Notes: generated by a model not told the origin, from the letters alone. A stretch of DNA of 64,000 nucleotides from Desmodus rotundus (GCF_022682495.2 NC_071390.1:101812294-101876293); one strand, 5' to 3'. Shown: positions 46,014 through 58,678, counted from the first letter of the stretch. Translations and numbers: made by a program.

Positions 46014-48437
46014 TTTATCTTTTATTTTCCAATTACAGTTGACATACAATATTATATTAATTTCAGGTATACACCCTAGGGATTAGACATTATGTAACAT
46101 ACTAAGTGATCATCCCAATAAATCTTGTACCAGTCTAACACCACACATAGTTATTATAGTATTATTGACTATATTCTCTATGCTGTGCTTTACACCCTCA
46201 TGACTGACTATTCTGTAACTACCAATTTGTACTTCTATTCCCTTCACCTTTTTTGCCCATCCCCCCAAATCCCCTCCCATCTGGCAACCATCAAAATGTT
46301 CTCTATATCTGTGAGTCTGTTTGTTCTGCTTTTTCATTGATTTTTTGTTTTTTAGATTCAGTTATTGACAGATATGTATTTATTTCTATTTTATTTTTAT
46401 TTTTTTATCTTTTTCTTCTTCTTAAAGAAGATCCTTTAACATTTCATGTAATACTAGTTTGGTGGTAATGAATTGTTAGCTTTTTCTTCTCTGGGAAGCT
46501 CTTTATCTGTCCTTCAATTCTAAATGATACCCTTTGCCCTTTGCTGGGTACAGTAATTTTGAATGTAGGTTCTTCCATTTCATCACTCTGAATATTTCTT
46601 GCCAGTCCCTTCTAGCCTACAAAGTTGTTTTTTGTTTTTTCTTTTTTTTCTTTTTTTTGGAAATCAGCTGGCAGTCTTATGGGGGCTCCCTTGTAGGTAA
46701 CTAACTGCTTTTCTCTCGCTGCTTTTAAGATACTCTCTTTGTCTTTAGCTTTTTGCATTTTAATTATGATATGTTTGGTGTGAACTCTTTGGGTTCATCT
46801 TGTTTGGGACTCTGTGCTTCCTGGATTTGTATTTCTGTTTTCTTCATCAGGTTAGGGACATTTTCTGTCATTATTTTTCCAAATAGGTTTTCAGGTTCTT
46901 GCTCCATCTCTTCTCTTTCTGGTACCCCTGTGATGCGAATGTTGTTACGCTTGAAGTTGTCCCAGAGGCTCCTTACACTGTTGGGCACTGTTAGGGTTTT
47001 TTTTTCTTTTTTCTTCTTGCTGTTCTGCTTGGGTGTTTTTTGCTTCCTTATAGTTCAAATTGCTAATTTGATTCTTAGTTTCATCTACTCTACTGTTGAT
47101 TCCCTATTAATTATCCTTAATTTCAGTTAGTTTATCCTTCATTTCTTACTGGTTCTTTTTTATGGTTTCTATGTCTTTTTCATGCTTTTGAAGTTCTCAC
47201 CAAGTTCCTTGAGCATTATTATAACTATTGTTTTGAACTCTGTATCCAGTAGTTTGCATGCCTCCATTTCATTTGGTTCTTTTTATGGAGATTTCTCCTG
47301 TTCCTTCATTTGGGACCTGTTTCTTTGTCTTTACATTTTGCCTGCTTCCCTACGTTTCTTTCTATGTATTTGATTAGAGCTGCTATGTCTCCTGCCCTTG
47401 GTAGAGAGACCTTTTGTAGTAGGTGTCCTGTAGGGCCCAGTGGTACAGCCTCCTCAGGCACCTGACTTGGTGCTCCAGGTACACCCCTTTGTGGGCTGTG
47501 TGCACTTTCCTGTTGTAGTTGAGCCTTGATCACTATTGGCATTAATGGGAGGCATTAACCCTGGGGCCAAGCTGCTAACCAAGACTGTCTGCCACTAGTG
47601 TCAGGCCTGAGGCCACTTAGCATGAGGTACAGGTTACACAGAGGCCAGATGCTATTTGTTTGAGAGATTTGGGGAGAGTCTGAAGCATGAAGGAAGACAG
47701 GCCATTTATATGGAAAAGCCACTGGAAACAGCTTGCGTGGGCCTGCAAGGCTGGTGGGGAAGAATCACCAGCTCAGGGCAAAGAGTGATAGCCAGGTTGA
47801 TTCAGATATCTCACCCACCTACCATCTCTGTGAGGGGAGGGCTCATCAAAGGAACAGTGGCTTCTGCCAGCGTTTTTGTCTGGGAGAAAGCTGCCTATCA
47901 CCCCACCTCTCACTGATGCCCAGCAATTCAGTTCTTCCCTGTATGCCCTTGGTGCCTTCAAGTGGCCGCCCCAGCACTAGAGCTCTCAGAGAGAGTGAGT
48001 CCAAGTAAGTCTATGCATGGGCCCTTTGAGAGGAACTGCCAAGGACCCCAGAAGTACTCCATCTCACTCAGCCTTAATCCCTGCTGGTTTTTTACAGCCA
48101 GAAGTTATGGGGACTTCTCTTCCTGGAACTGGAAGCCTGGGCTTGGGGTCCTGGTTTAGGGCTGGGACCTCTATTTCCTCAGGGGGGACCTCCGCAGCTG
48201 AGATATTTCTCTCGATATTTATCCAGCACTCATAGGTGTGGAACCAGCCCGTTCCATTTCTCCACCCGTCTTACCAGTCTTGATGTGGCTTCTTTAATTC
48301 TCTAGTTGTAGGACTTCATTCAGCCAGATGTCGGCAGTTCTGAATGATGTTAGTTCTCTAGTTCAGTTGTAATCTTGATGTGGTTGTGGGAGGGCGCGAA
48401 TACTGCATTTACCTATGCTGCCATCTTGACCTGAAGT
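46014..48437 (-). mobile_element. HAL1-like element inserted into a mariner-type element
   Basis: Antisense half-L1 with the 3' end at the left ('TTCCAATTACAGTTGACATA') and the 5' end at the right ('CTGCCATCTTGACCTGAAG'). Minus-strand ORF1 scraps lie at about 46764-46988 (NNIRITGVPEREEMEQEPEN). TATTATTTATT occurs at 46003-46013 and 48438-48448, an 11-bp target duplication drawn from the AT-rich centre of the mariner-type element. It has no ORF2 and many stops. Confidence 0.87.
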
Positions 48438-48503
48438 TATTATTTATTATTATTGTATTATTTTCCGTATGAACAACTGTAAACCTGCTTTTGCTCCATT
48501 CTC
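48438..48503. mobile_element. Mariner-type miniature element, right half
   Basis: It resumes with AT-rich sequence and 'GTATGAACAACTGTAAACCT', ends 'GCTTTTGCTCCATTCTC', and is followed by TA (48504-48505). It is the inverted partner of the left half at 45943. Confidence 0.85.
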
Positions 48504-50072
48504 TATGTGTACTTTTTAAAGTACAATGCTAATTGCATTTTAAGGAAGTACTTCATTTTTAAGGAAGTCCTTAAATGAAATATTTCTTTTCTATAAAAAT
48601 CTTTTTACTGTACACTTATGTTTAATTGTAAACTTCTTAGTATATTTAACCTCAGGTCTAATATTAGTCAAATTTTCATTTTAACTAGGCTTTCATTAGA
48701 GGAACATGATCCTCAGAATTTGGTCTTTCAAGGTATCAAGTTTATTTCTTGTATTTTCTGGAATTGTTTAAATTGATTTTTATTTTGTCAAATGAATTTG
48801 TAATAACTGCCACTTTATCTATATTTAGATGTTTCAGTGAAGCTAGCAGATTTTTTCATGACTTTTTCAGTGAGTCAGAGTGTGGAGATTGCAGCTTCAC
48901 TCCTGTGTAGTTTAAACTTTCTTCCCTTCTAAGCTCAAATTTCACTCTTTAATAGCTTTTTTCTTATTATAGACATAGTTACATTTATCCATGCTATTTT
49001 AAAAGATCACCTAAAAAGACAATGAAGAGTGCATCAAGGGACTACCATGTGACTTTGGAGAGGTCGGACTTTATTGTGCTTCCAATTTTGTGAAATGTTC
49101 TTGAAAATTCACGCTATGTTCCTGGGTTTTGCTTTTTTAAAGCTGATCTATAAGATTTTCCTTACAGGTGGTTTATTCTTATTTATAAAGTGTTTTCATT
49201 AAGATTATTTTATTTTCCCTCTTAAAATTTCTGTGGATGTTAATTTTTTAAGTATTGATTTTACCACATTAATTAAATAATAAAAATTCCCAATCAGATT
49301 TATAAAGGGAAGTATTAAACCGTTACCAGCTGCTGTGCCTTTTCTACAGAATCTCCCTTCTTGTGGTGTATCTCAGCGAGGACCACTTCTTCTCCTACTT
49401 CAGACTCAACATGCGGGCCCTAGACTGAAGCTGGGATGATTGGCCATCTCAGAAAATACACTTTTCTGTAATTGCCACACTTACAGGGTCACAATTAATA
49501 ACCCCCCTCCCTTTTTTTTTTTTAAACCATCTACTATGAGCAGAGAACTATGCCGAATACAGTTCTTTTCTTTAACTGTCATTCTTTTTCCGTTATGAGA
49601 ACTGAGTTACCATCAAGGTGGCATTAGCAGAAGGAAGGTATCAAATATCTGTCTACCTGTGCTGTGTGCTGTATACATTCATTTCAGTATAATGATCACT
49701 GCTCACCAAGAAAGCACAGTCCCAAAGGAAGTATACCACAATGGCCCTAAGGTTAAAGAAGGTAAACATTTGTAGAGCTCAGAAGGATTCTCAGAGATTG
49801 TCGTTGCAGTTTCCTAGCTATTACCAGTGTAATTACATGGTACTTTTTTCACACTTAAGTCAGCTAGTTCATATTAAAGCTGCTTTTACTAAACTGCTTC
49901 CAGAGATTTTCTAACAGTTTCAGTTGTGATAATAAATTTGCTGATATTAATATGCATGCTGGGGTGCTCTTTGGAATGTCAGAGTTCTTTCTCACTTTTA
50001 ATGCAATGTCAAATTTTATTTCTCATCTTTCCTGTTGGTTTGACTCTTGTGTTTGTGCTTTCCACTTTACAG

Positions 50073-50177
50073 GCATGCAGTATGGTGAATATGTTAATAA
50101 TCAAGCTAGCTCCGCACCAACTCCCTTGTCATCAACTTCCGATGATGAGGAAGAGGAGGAGGAGGATGAGGAAGCAG
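50073..50177 (+). CDS. SEC24B: SEC24B exon 4 (acidic 35-codon cassette)
   Basis: 105 nt, phase 1 to phase 1, encoding residues 351-385: a split Gly, MQYGEYVNNQASSAPTPLSS, then TS and the acidic run DDEEEEEEDEEA. It is nearly identical to the human segment (human has V for M). Human SEC24B has a known shorter isoform lacking 35 residues, and this exon is exactly that length, so it is very likely the alternative cassette. The acceptor CCACTTTACAG is good. The donor G|GTCTGC is poor, as expected for a regulated exon. Read-through would meet a stop after three codons. Confidence 0.94.
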
Positions 50178-50183
50178 GTCTGC
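50178..50183 (+). promoter_or_regulatory. SEC24B: Weak 5' splice site of exon 4
   Basis: GTCTGC departs from the usual GTRAGT at +3, +4 and +6 and keeps only GT and the +5 G. The other five donors here are closer to consensus. This fits conditional use of exon 4. Confidence 0.75.
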
Positions 50184-51269
50184 TTTAGCTTTACACCAGT
50201 TCTTAATCTTTTCCTACTCAAGGTTTTCTTTGGGGTTTATTTTTTTTTTTTATTTTTTTGTTTTTTATGTCCACAGTCTTATTAGCCTCTTAAAAAACTA
50301 TCTTTGCAGATTTAGCTCAACGAACATGCTTGGTTATAGAAGGTTGGGATCACTTAAAATGAAGCATTTGCTTGTTTGTTTGTTTTGTTTTTCCTCCTTT
50401 AGGCATTGTGCCATTTTTGTTAAATAACAATACCTCTTTCATGGTGGTAGAGTGCTTTCTTCTTTTAGAAATGCATTTCCTCATATCATGCGAAAGAGTG
50501 AGTAGTGACTGAAGCCTTTGACTGCTGATTGCTCTAACACCCTTTTAGCAGTAGCATTTTACTTTCTGCTTTGCATGCTACTGTAGTCTAATCAAAATGA
50601 CCATTTGGATTTCATAACAATGACAGAGAAATAGGACAGTGGTTTCTTTTGAGGCCCTTTTGGCACATATTATATATTTAGAAAGCCCCAAATTTGTAGT
50701 TATTTTCCTGCTTCATGTAGTAGTTCACATCTTGTTAGTTGAGGAAATTATGTATATGATTATGTGTTGCAGCCTGTTTAATTTTCCTTCTGCCTTTAAT
50801 AGAACAGTGCTGAATGTTAAGCAGTATAGTTTCTCCGTTAATTCTAATAGTTTAAGACTGAACCAGTAAGTGGTGACCTTTTGAAGTTATTGTATGTGTG
50901 ACCATGATCCTCCCTCTGTCACCTTTACTATTGAATGGAAGGGTTTGTTCTGTATGCAGTCCATGAACTGTTTCAATTTCTTATGCATTGAGAGTTCCAG
51001 ATGAGGAGTAATTTTTCTTACTCTAAATATATAAATGCTCATCTATCTGAACTTTACATAATTTTTATCTTACACAACTTCAATCTTACAGAAAAGTTGG
51101 AAAATGAGCAAAAGAAACTCCCATATATATTTTCCCTAGATAGATATTTTTGACCCATTTATTTTATAATATTCTATATATACAGTTCTTCCTACATCAT
51201 TTGAAAGTAAGTTGGGGATACCATGAACCTTTGCCTCTAAAATCTTCAGTATAATGTTTTTTTTAATCA

Positions 51270-51800
51270 TTGTAGTTTTTTTATGAAATAAAAACATTTA
51301 TTTGAGCAATAAGAACTGCAGCCCAGGAGAGAGAGATCAGGTAGCAACCTAAATTGTACTCCAAATGAGAGGTCACCTCTTATAGAGAATTTGCCTGCCC
51401 GTGGTTCCCACTTTAATCCATTTCTTGTAAATGAGGCTTCCAAATTGTGTGGTTCTGACTTGTTTACATCATGCAGTTCTGATTGGTCAGCATAAATGCA
51501 GATGAGGATATAATTTGCATAGTTTTGATTGGAGAGGGCATGTCTCAATCTGTTGATCAAAAGATGAAAACCATGGCTTCCCTACAATATTCAATAACAA
51601 GCTGGGCATAATGTGGGAAGCAAAAAGGTCAATCTGAGGTTCTTTCCGGTATACAGAGTAGACAAGGAACCCATCAGCAAATGGCCAATGGACTTTTATT
51701 ATTCATTAAATTTGGACCTTTGGTTGACCATGGGGAGTCCCCTGTAAATTACTTCACAGGGTAAGATAATGTTTTAAGTAACATAAACAAAATACAGTTG
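51270..51800. repeat. Unclassified block, possibly an old LTR
   Basis: The block has phrases such as 'GGCATGTCTCAATCTGTTG', 'CTGATTGGTCAGCATAAATG' and a run of A-rich starts that look like an interspersed repeat, perhaps antisense LTR. I cannot match it to a family and the limits are guesses. Confidence 0.25.
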
Positions 51801-52729
51801 TCAGGAAACTGAACACTGATACAGTAATGTCTGGTACATAGTACATAGGCAAATTGCAACAGTTGTCTCAGTAAGATCTTTTGTACCTCTTTTCATGGCC
51901 AAAGGATTCAATCCAAGGTCGTGCATTGAATTTAGTATTCATTTCTGTTTAGACTATAAAGGAACAGTCCTCAACTTTTCTTTCTCTTTTCTTCACTTTG
52001 ATATTTTTGAAGAATATAGGGAAGTTATTTTGTATAGTGACCCTTAGTGTGGGTTTATCTGATGTACCTTATGATTCGGTTCCAATCATGTGTTTTTGGC
52101 AGGATTTTCACTGACGTAATGTCCCATGAGTGCATTCTGTCGGAGGCACATGGTATCAATTTGTTCCCACATTAATGATGTTAATTTTGATGTGTTGATT
52201 AAGATGGTATCTGCTTAGGTTCTTCAATTTGTCCTACTTTTCACTCTTGAAATTAAAAATTAATTTGATGCTACGTAAATATTCTGTTCTTTATTAAACA
52301 TTTATTAAACGTCACTAGTTTTCGCATTCGTTAATGATTTTCTAATTCCAGTATTCTTTATTTATTAGTCAAGGTTTCATTATGGAAGAACTTTTCCTTT
52401 TCCCTTATTGATTTCTTTGAGTTCATATTGACTCATGGATTCTTATTTTACACAGTGGGTTATAATTCATTATTGTCATTAGTTATTTTGGTAACAGCTT
52501 ATCCTAGACTTGGCCAGTGGCATCTCCTTGACACTGTCTTTTTAAATGTTCCCATGAATCTTTAAGCATTTATTTAAATACCTTAGGCCTCAGTAAGGTG
52601 TTCCCAGCTAGTCTTGTACTTACACTGCTGCATCCCTGGAGAATGAGACATTTCTCCAAGCAGTCCTGGTTCCTTTAGAGGAGAAGGGTATTTTAGAAAC
52701 CAAGATTTGATTGTAATGTATGATCATTA

Positions 52730-52890
52730 CTACCATTGGCCCTGAGATGAGATCATGTTCTTATCTCAGTTTATTCTTCTCCACAATTTTAGAAGGCAGA
52801 GATAATTGGCTCCATTTTACAGATGAGTTGACTGTGGTCTGAACAAGTTAGGTACCATTTGTCTGGTGGTACAATACTAAGTAGCACAGT
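52730..52890 (-). mobile_element. MIR SINE
   Basis: Antisense MIR: 'GGCTCCATTTTACAGATGAG', 'TTGACTGTGGTCTGAACAAG' and 'TTAGGTACCATTTGTCTGGT'. Confidence 0.72.
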
Positions 52891-53334
52891 GGTGATGCAC
52901 ACTGAGTTCTCTGTCTCCAGAAAGGTATGAAAAGAAAGGCTTCTCCTAGTGAGAACACAGCCCTGGAGTAGGAGGGAAGGAAAGGACGGGTGGCGGTATG
53001 TAGTCACTACAGTATATTCACATGTTGCCATCCTCCTCTGCCTTTTTTATTTTGCTGCAAAATAGTACGACTGTACTTTGCACATTTTTTGCTAGAATCC
53101 TGGTGTTCTCCATGCATGGTTTCTAAAAAGAAAATCATTTCTGTTGATTGAAAAATGAAAGATTATTCTCAGGGAGGAGAATGAAAAATGGAAAGAAAAC
53201 CTAGCTTTAAAATGAAATTTAGTTGTTTTTTTTTTTAAATTCTACTCAGTTACAATAATTTTTTATATGAAAAGAGATAAAATAAAGTGGCTTGCATTGG
53301 TTTGGGGATTACATATGAGTATTTCGTTTTTAAT

Positions 53335-53430
53335 CTTTTTATAGGTTTTAAATTTATTTTTTAGTTATAGTTGACATGAAATACTAATTTCAGGTGTACA
53401 ACACAGTGATTATACTTTTATATGTGCCAG
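53335..53430 (-). mobile_element. L1 3'-end scrap
   Basis: It shows 'TTAGTTATAGTTGACATGAA' and 'TTTCAGGTGTACAACACAGT', the 3' terminus of L1 in antisense. Confidence 0.7.
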
Positions 53431-54599
53431 ATGGGTTACATGGAAGTATTTCTATAAAGTAGAGATTTGGAGTGCTCTCATTTTTAAGCATTTCAGTGTT
53501 AATTAATTTTCTATAGTCATGAGATTTTTGTGTGTTTAGGTTATGTCGAATTTTTCTCCAATTTTGAAAAAATTTACTGAGCAGTAATGAAATATCAACT
53601 GGCAGGTGTGGAAATCAGTACCACTGCTCTTCAGAGTTACTGTGTACTGACTGTAGCTTTTCACTTACTCAGGTGCCCGGTTTCTTTGACAGCAGGTCTG
53701 TCCAGCAGCCAAGATCAGGAATATTTATTTTAAACTTTCAGTTTTAAAAGAAAACTATTTTATTTCAGTTCTGATTTTATATTAAAACCATCTAATTATA
53801 TTTTTTAAATTACATGCTGTAACTAGGCTTCCTTTTTAAACTTTCCTCATTAAATTCATATTTGGAAGCTAAAATAGGATTTTGTACTAGGGACAGACAT
53901 ATTTTGTTAGAAATGTCTAAAAATTCAGAATTGTTGGAAAATAAATTTAACATTAAAGAAAATGGTTTTTATTTTAAATTCTCTCCTTTTTGAACTTACT
54001 CAGCCCACTACTATCCACTCCTTCAGTCAGTGCTAGAGTAGAATTTCCATTAGTTTTAGCCACAATAATGCAGACAAGTACTGTCATACTCCTAATGGTA
54101 AGGAATACTAACTTCAAAATGGGAGTGAAAGGGAATACACAGTGAAAGAAAAATTAAGAAGTGAAATCAAGTAAAAGAGAAGGAGGGAAAAAAAACAAAG
54201 TCTGATTCAGACTCCAGGCTTTGGCCCGCTCTTGTCCCTAGATCAGCTAATGTTCTGTTGTGACCTGCCCTTTAGGGAATATTCAGGTTGGGAAGGGGTC
54301 AAACAACAGGAAGCTCTCTCCTGTGGTTCTGGGAATGCTACATTTTGGAAGTGATGTTGGAAAAAAACATTTTGTATTTTTCATATGCTAGTTTTAAGAT
54401 GCTAGTCAGTTTTTGTTTGACTTTCACACAAGCTAATAGTAATTATTCAGTGCCAAGCACTGCATCAGAGATAATGTTTATGGTTTGCTCAGATATGTTA
54501 AAGGCAATGTAATTTGATACAGAACAAGTTAAGTTGACTCCTGTAGATAATCAGACAATATTGGCCTACTTAGCTCTAAATTCCAAAGAGAATTTTTTT

Positions 54600-54940
54600 T
54601 AAGTAAGTAATACAGGATTATTAACTATAATCACCATGCTATGCTGTAAATTAGATTCTCCCATGCTTATTCATCTTTTTTTTAATACTTTTTTAAGTTT
54701 TATTTTTTTGATATTTTTTAAGAGAGAGAAACATCAATTTGTTGTTCCTCTTATTTATGCATTCATTATGATTTTCTTGTATGTTCCCTGACCAGGGATC
54801 AAACCCGCAACTTTGGTATATGGGGACAACACTCTAACCAACTGAGCTACCTGGCCAGGGCCCAAACTTACTAATCTTATGACTGGGAGAATGTACTTTT
54901 TAACCAACATCTCCCCTTTCCTCCCCACCAGGAGAATTTT
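54600..54940 (-). mobile_element. L1 3' fragment split by a Ves-related SINE
   Basis: L1-type 'GGATTATTAACTATAATCAC' and 'CATGCTATGCTGTAAATTAG' precede the SINE (54677-54861). 'AATGTACTTTTTAACCAACA' and 'TCTCCCCTTTCCTCCCCACC' follow it in the expected L1 order. Confidence 0.72.
54677..54861 (-). mobile_element. Short Ves-related SINE
   Basis: A reverse copy of the shorter subtype: 'GCATTCATTATGATTTTCTT', 'CCCTGACCAGGGATCAAACC' and 'GAGCTACCTGGCCAGGGC'. Confidence 0.9.
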
Positions 54941-55004
54941 TTTAAGTGTTCAACCCTATCTTTCCCTTTAATGGATGTACTATTTTATTATTTAAACAAG
55001 CAAA

Positions 55005-55047
55005 CATCTTTGCTTAAATAAGCAAAGATGCATTGAATTCAATGCAT
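55005..55047. repeat. Two overlapping palindromes
   Basis: The first is CATCTTTGCTTA (55005-55016), a two-base AA loop, then TAAGCAAAGATG (55019-55030): a 12-bp perfect hairpin. The second is the perfect 20-bp palindrome 55028-55047, centred on GAATTC, and the two share ATG. There are no matching transposon ends around them. Confidence 0.9.
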
Positions 55048-56377
55048 ATTTAATATATTTTTTTAATTTTATAAATTTAAGCCAGTTCCTGAGTCTGTAA
55101 AGGATATAAAAGGATATTCATGCTATCAAGAAAAGTATTAGTTTGAGGGGTTTTGGTATTTATCTACATTAAACAGAAAATGTGGTACTGTATTTGCAGG
55201 TAGACCTGTTACATGAACATCCACTTTGCAAACATACTGTATGTGTGATTGCTGTAGCTAGCTGGAAGCCCCATCTTTCCACCCGGTGAGAGAGGGCAAA
55301 GTGTTGGAGCTAAAATGGCAGGGGATTTGGTACCAGTGTCTGGAGTAGAATTCAAAAGGTACTTTCAAATAGAAATTGTGTTCAAATGGTGATTGGGTGT
55401 CTAGGCTAGCTGTAAACTAATGAACTAAAGTACTAAACATTTGCAAATGCTCTATTATTGCCAGCCTGCTACAGATGTATAGTATTTAATCAGTAATATG
55501 GAGTATGTCTTTATGGAAGACATATAAAACAAAATTATAGTGAGTCCTATGTTAATGATAGTGTTTTATAGAAATATATAGGAGAATCTGGAACCAGATG
55601 TAGGGTAGGATGACTCGGAAGATTCTCAGGGGTGTTAGTAGGGGATATCTGAGCTGAATCTAAAAGAGAAGTTGTAATTAGGCAGGTGAGGGATCTGGGG
55701 AGAGACAGAGATACTTCTTAAAGCAAGAAGATTGAGAGAAGATGGCCCATTTGGGGAACTTTAGTGAGTTTGGGACCTATGGTCTGCAAAGGACAGTGAC
55801 CAGAAGAATTGTATGAGTCCAGGTGGGATGGCTGGGGAGATCTTTGAGAACCTTGTACAGCAGATCCTTGAGTAATATCATTTTATTATAAAGTTAATGA
55901 GATACCAAAGGAGCTTAACTCTTGTTTATATCCATTAGCCTGTGGTCAAATTGATTTCATTATACACTGTTTCACTTAAAGTCACAGAAAATAATGTTAA
56001 GTAAGGACTAACTGTCCTTATTACTGTCCTCATATTAAGGTGTTTGGATTTTATCTTGAAGGTAGTGAGGAGTCACTGAAGGCGTTTACTGGGAAAACAA
56101 CAGCCAAATTTGCATTTTAGAAATATCCCTTACAAAAGAATTCGTTGGGTCATATTGAAACTATAGGCTCTTAGATTAATCTGGTGACAAAAATGAGTTC
56201 TTGGGCTAAGGTAGCAGGAAGGCTGAAGAGGGAGATTTTTACAAATCCGGAGTAATTTGGTTAGCAGTGATAAGTGTTAAGGGATGTTTGGTTGAAGCCT
56301 GAGAAAAAACAATTGGCTTTATCGGTCAGGTGGTTCCTGTCTTGTTTTTCGTTTTCCTCCCATTTGTAGTACTGTTT

Positions 56378-56390
56378 GGGGGGGGGGGGG
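56378..56390 (+). repeat. G13 homopolymer
   Basis: Thirteen consecutive G. In the nascent RNA this is on the sense strand. Confidence 0.85.
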
Positions 56391-56724
56391 CGGAGGAAAG
56401 AGAGAAAATGAAGAACATTTCCTGAGTCTGGCAAACATCTGTTTAATGTTTACAGTAGCCCTGTGGAGGGGTTGTTAATTTAAAATCTGTTGTTGTTACA
56501 AATAAGAAGTGTCTCAGAAGTGTTAGGTGTCTTGTCCATTACCTCTCAAATGATAAATGGGGAAGATGGAATTTGACTTAGACTTTTTCCATGTTTTATG
56601 TAAGTTATGAGGAAATACAATTTCAAACCATCTGGTTAAGTTAAAGTTGAGCAACACTAGACAGTACGTTGGACATCTTTGACCCATGTTGCTTGTGTTT
56701 TAGGGAGAAACAGCTTAAGTCTTT

Positions 56725-56886
56725 TTATTTTTTATTTTATTTTCAATTTACTGATTTTAGAGATAAAAATGTCAATTTTTTGTTCCACTCATTTATGCAG
56801 TCATTGGTTGCTTCTTGTATGATCTCTGACTGGGGATGGGACCCGCAACCTTGGTGTATCAAACCACCTCAGCTCCCTGGCCAGGG
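56725..56886 (-). mobile_element. Short Ves-related SINE
   Basis: A reverse copy: 'GCAGTCATTGGTTGCTTCTT', 'CTGGGGATGGGACCCGCAAC' and 'CAGCTCCCTGGCCAGGG'. The flanks CTTAAGTCTTTT (56713-56724) and CCTAAGCGTTTT (56887-56898) look like a worn target duplication. Confidence 0.85.
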
Positions 56887-57269
56887 CCTAAGCGTTTTTT
56901 AAAAGGCTTAAAAGCACCCTGATACTTTCCCCCCCACTTAAAGGATTCTGAGCTACTAAGATCTGTTCTCCTTACTTCCTCAGATTTCAGCTCTTCCTGT
57001 CTTCCTCCTCCTCCTTTTCTTCTTTCAGTGTGTGACAGGGAGCCAGTGAAAGAAAGAGGGAAAGTTCTCCCCAAGTACTACATTCAAATCCCCATTTGTT
57101 CTCAGAGAGTTTATCATCAGTAGTTGCAGTGCGAAGTGGCTGAGGTGAATTGGGCCTACGTGAGGTTTAAGGGTGAGGACAGTACCAAAGCCTTTGTTCC
57201 ACTGGATCAGCTGGTACGGAGAAAGCAGTACTTTGCTTGGTATAATTGTTCCAAAGATCGGTACTCCTC

Positions 57270-57960
57270 TGCTCGAAGAGTTTTATAGTTTTAGTGCTTA
57301 CATCTTGGTCTGTGATCCACTTTAAGTTAATTTAGTGTAAAGTGGAAGGAAGGGTTCTAACTTTATTCTTGTGCATGTGGATATCTGGTTGTTCCAGAAC
57401 TATTTGTGGAAAAGAATATTCTTTCCCCATTAAAATATCTTGGCATATTGTTTTGTTTTAGGGTGAAATTCACATAATAATAAAACTAACCATTTTTAAG
57501 TGTACAATTCTGTGCTATTCAGCACATTCACAATGTGCGCAACCGCCAGTCAGCTCTATCTGATTGTATCGTTTTGGTTTTTGTGCAATTCTATTTAGCT
57601 CTAACTTACGAATGTACTAACTAAACATTTCATTATCCCAAAGGAAAACTGTAACCATTAAGTAGCAACTTCCCATTTCCCCTCCTCTCAGCTTCTGGAA
57701 ACCACCAATTTACTTTCTATCTCTAAATTTGCCTATTCTGGATGTTTCATATAAATGAAATCATGTAATGTGTGACCTTCTATGTCTTACTTGTTTCATT
57801 CACTTAGCATGTTTCAATGGTTATTCATATTGTAGGACGTATTTGGACTTCATTCTTTTTTATAGATGAATATCATCCCATTGTATAGATATACCATCTT
57901 TTGTTCATCCATTCATCTACTGATAAAGATGGATATTTGTGTGTAGGTGTGTTGTTTTTA
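57270..57960 (-). mobile_element. Old L1 fragments
   Basis: Antisense L1: 'TGGTCTGTGATCCACTTTAA' and 'CCAGAACTATTTGTGGAAAA' (ORF2-like) to about 57460. Then 3' UTR-type sequence 'TGAAATTCACATAATAATAA', 'CAGCTTCTGGAAACCACCAA' and 'ATTCATCTACTGATAAAGAT' follows. They may be two separate insertions. Confidence 0.75.
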
Positions 57961-58149
57961 ATGCTCTTTCAGATTTTGGCCTTATTCTTTAGTTATAAAT
58001 TCACAAGTATAAAGAACAAAAAGGAAGAGCCATTTCTTCCCATTCTTCCAAGTGATGGCATATGTACACCATTTTTCTAGTTATCACAAAGAAAGCACTT
58101 CGTGTCTTCCGCTTACTACTTTGTAGTCCTCATAATTTGTCTAGGTTAC

Positions 58150-58320
58150 TGTATATCCAGTGTCTCGTCTAAGCCTCACAAGAACATTTAAAAAGGAACA
58201 GAGGGTATTTTTTTAATTGTTCTCGTTTTACAGAAGAGAGTACTGATGATTGTCACTCACCCAAAGTTATATAGCAAGTAAAAGACAGAATCTAATGTAA
58301 TTGCAGTCTTTTGCTCCAAA
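58150..58320 (-). mobile_element. MIR SINE
   Basis: Antisense MIR remnants: 'TAAGCCTCACAAGAACATTT', 'CGTTTTACAGAAGAGAGTAC' and 'CACCCAAAGTTATATAGCAA'. Confidence 0.7.
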
Positions 58321-58525
58321 TCTGTTCTTTGCTGGTAGTAAAATCATCCTACGCAAAAAGCTTTCGCTATTATGCCATGAGTCAACATATTTAATTCACA
58401 TGGTTTTCCCACATTATTTAATAAGGTAATTATGCATACCTATGCTTTTTATATCACAGTTGAAAATTAACTTAAACTGTGGTTTACACCCCATTTATAA
58501 TACTGTTGTTAAGAGCTAGGAATCA

Positions 58526-58678
58526 GCCCTGGCTGGTGGGTCTCAGTGTATTGAGCATTGGGTTGCAGGCCAGGTGCTCATGGATGCGAGAGGCAACCAA
58601 TCAATGTATCTCTCACACATCAATGTCTCTCTCCACCTTTTTCTTCCTCCTTTCCCCTCTCTAAAATAAATAAAAATG
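58526..58678 (+). mobile_element. Ves-type SINE, internally deleted, with target duplication
   Basis: The head 'GCCCTGGCTGGTGGGTCTCA' jumps to 'GGCCAGGTGCTCATGGATGC', so the B-box region is missing. AAGAGCTAGGAATCA (58511-58525) and AAGAGCTAGGGATCA (58679-58693) flank it. Confidence 0.92.

Larger units (their letters stand above)
38293..50072 (+). other. SEC24B: SEC24B intron 3 (11.8 kb)
   Basis: It runs from GTATTG to CCACTTTACAG. It contains a sense HAL1, an antisense HAL1 nested in a mariner-type element, and MIR pieces. About 38300-39690, 42840-43890, 44100-45940 and 48510-50070 show no feature I can name. Part of 38440-38760 has a vague old-L1 look that I would not defend. Confidence 0.85.

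Noticed and set aside
49926..50285. Open frames overlapping exon 4 in other phases
   Set aside because: They are shadows. The phase 1 reading gives the conserved YGEYVNNQ and acidic run of SEC24B.
51267..51560. A 97-codon minus-strand frame possibly from a retroviral interior
   Set aside because: No recognisable retroviral protein motif; only the surrounding block looks vaguely LTR-like.
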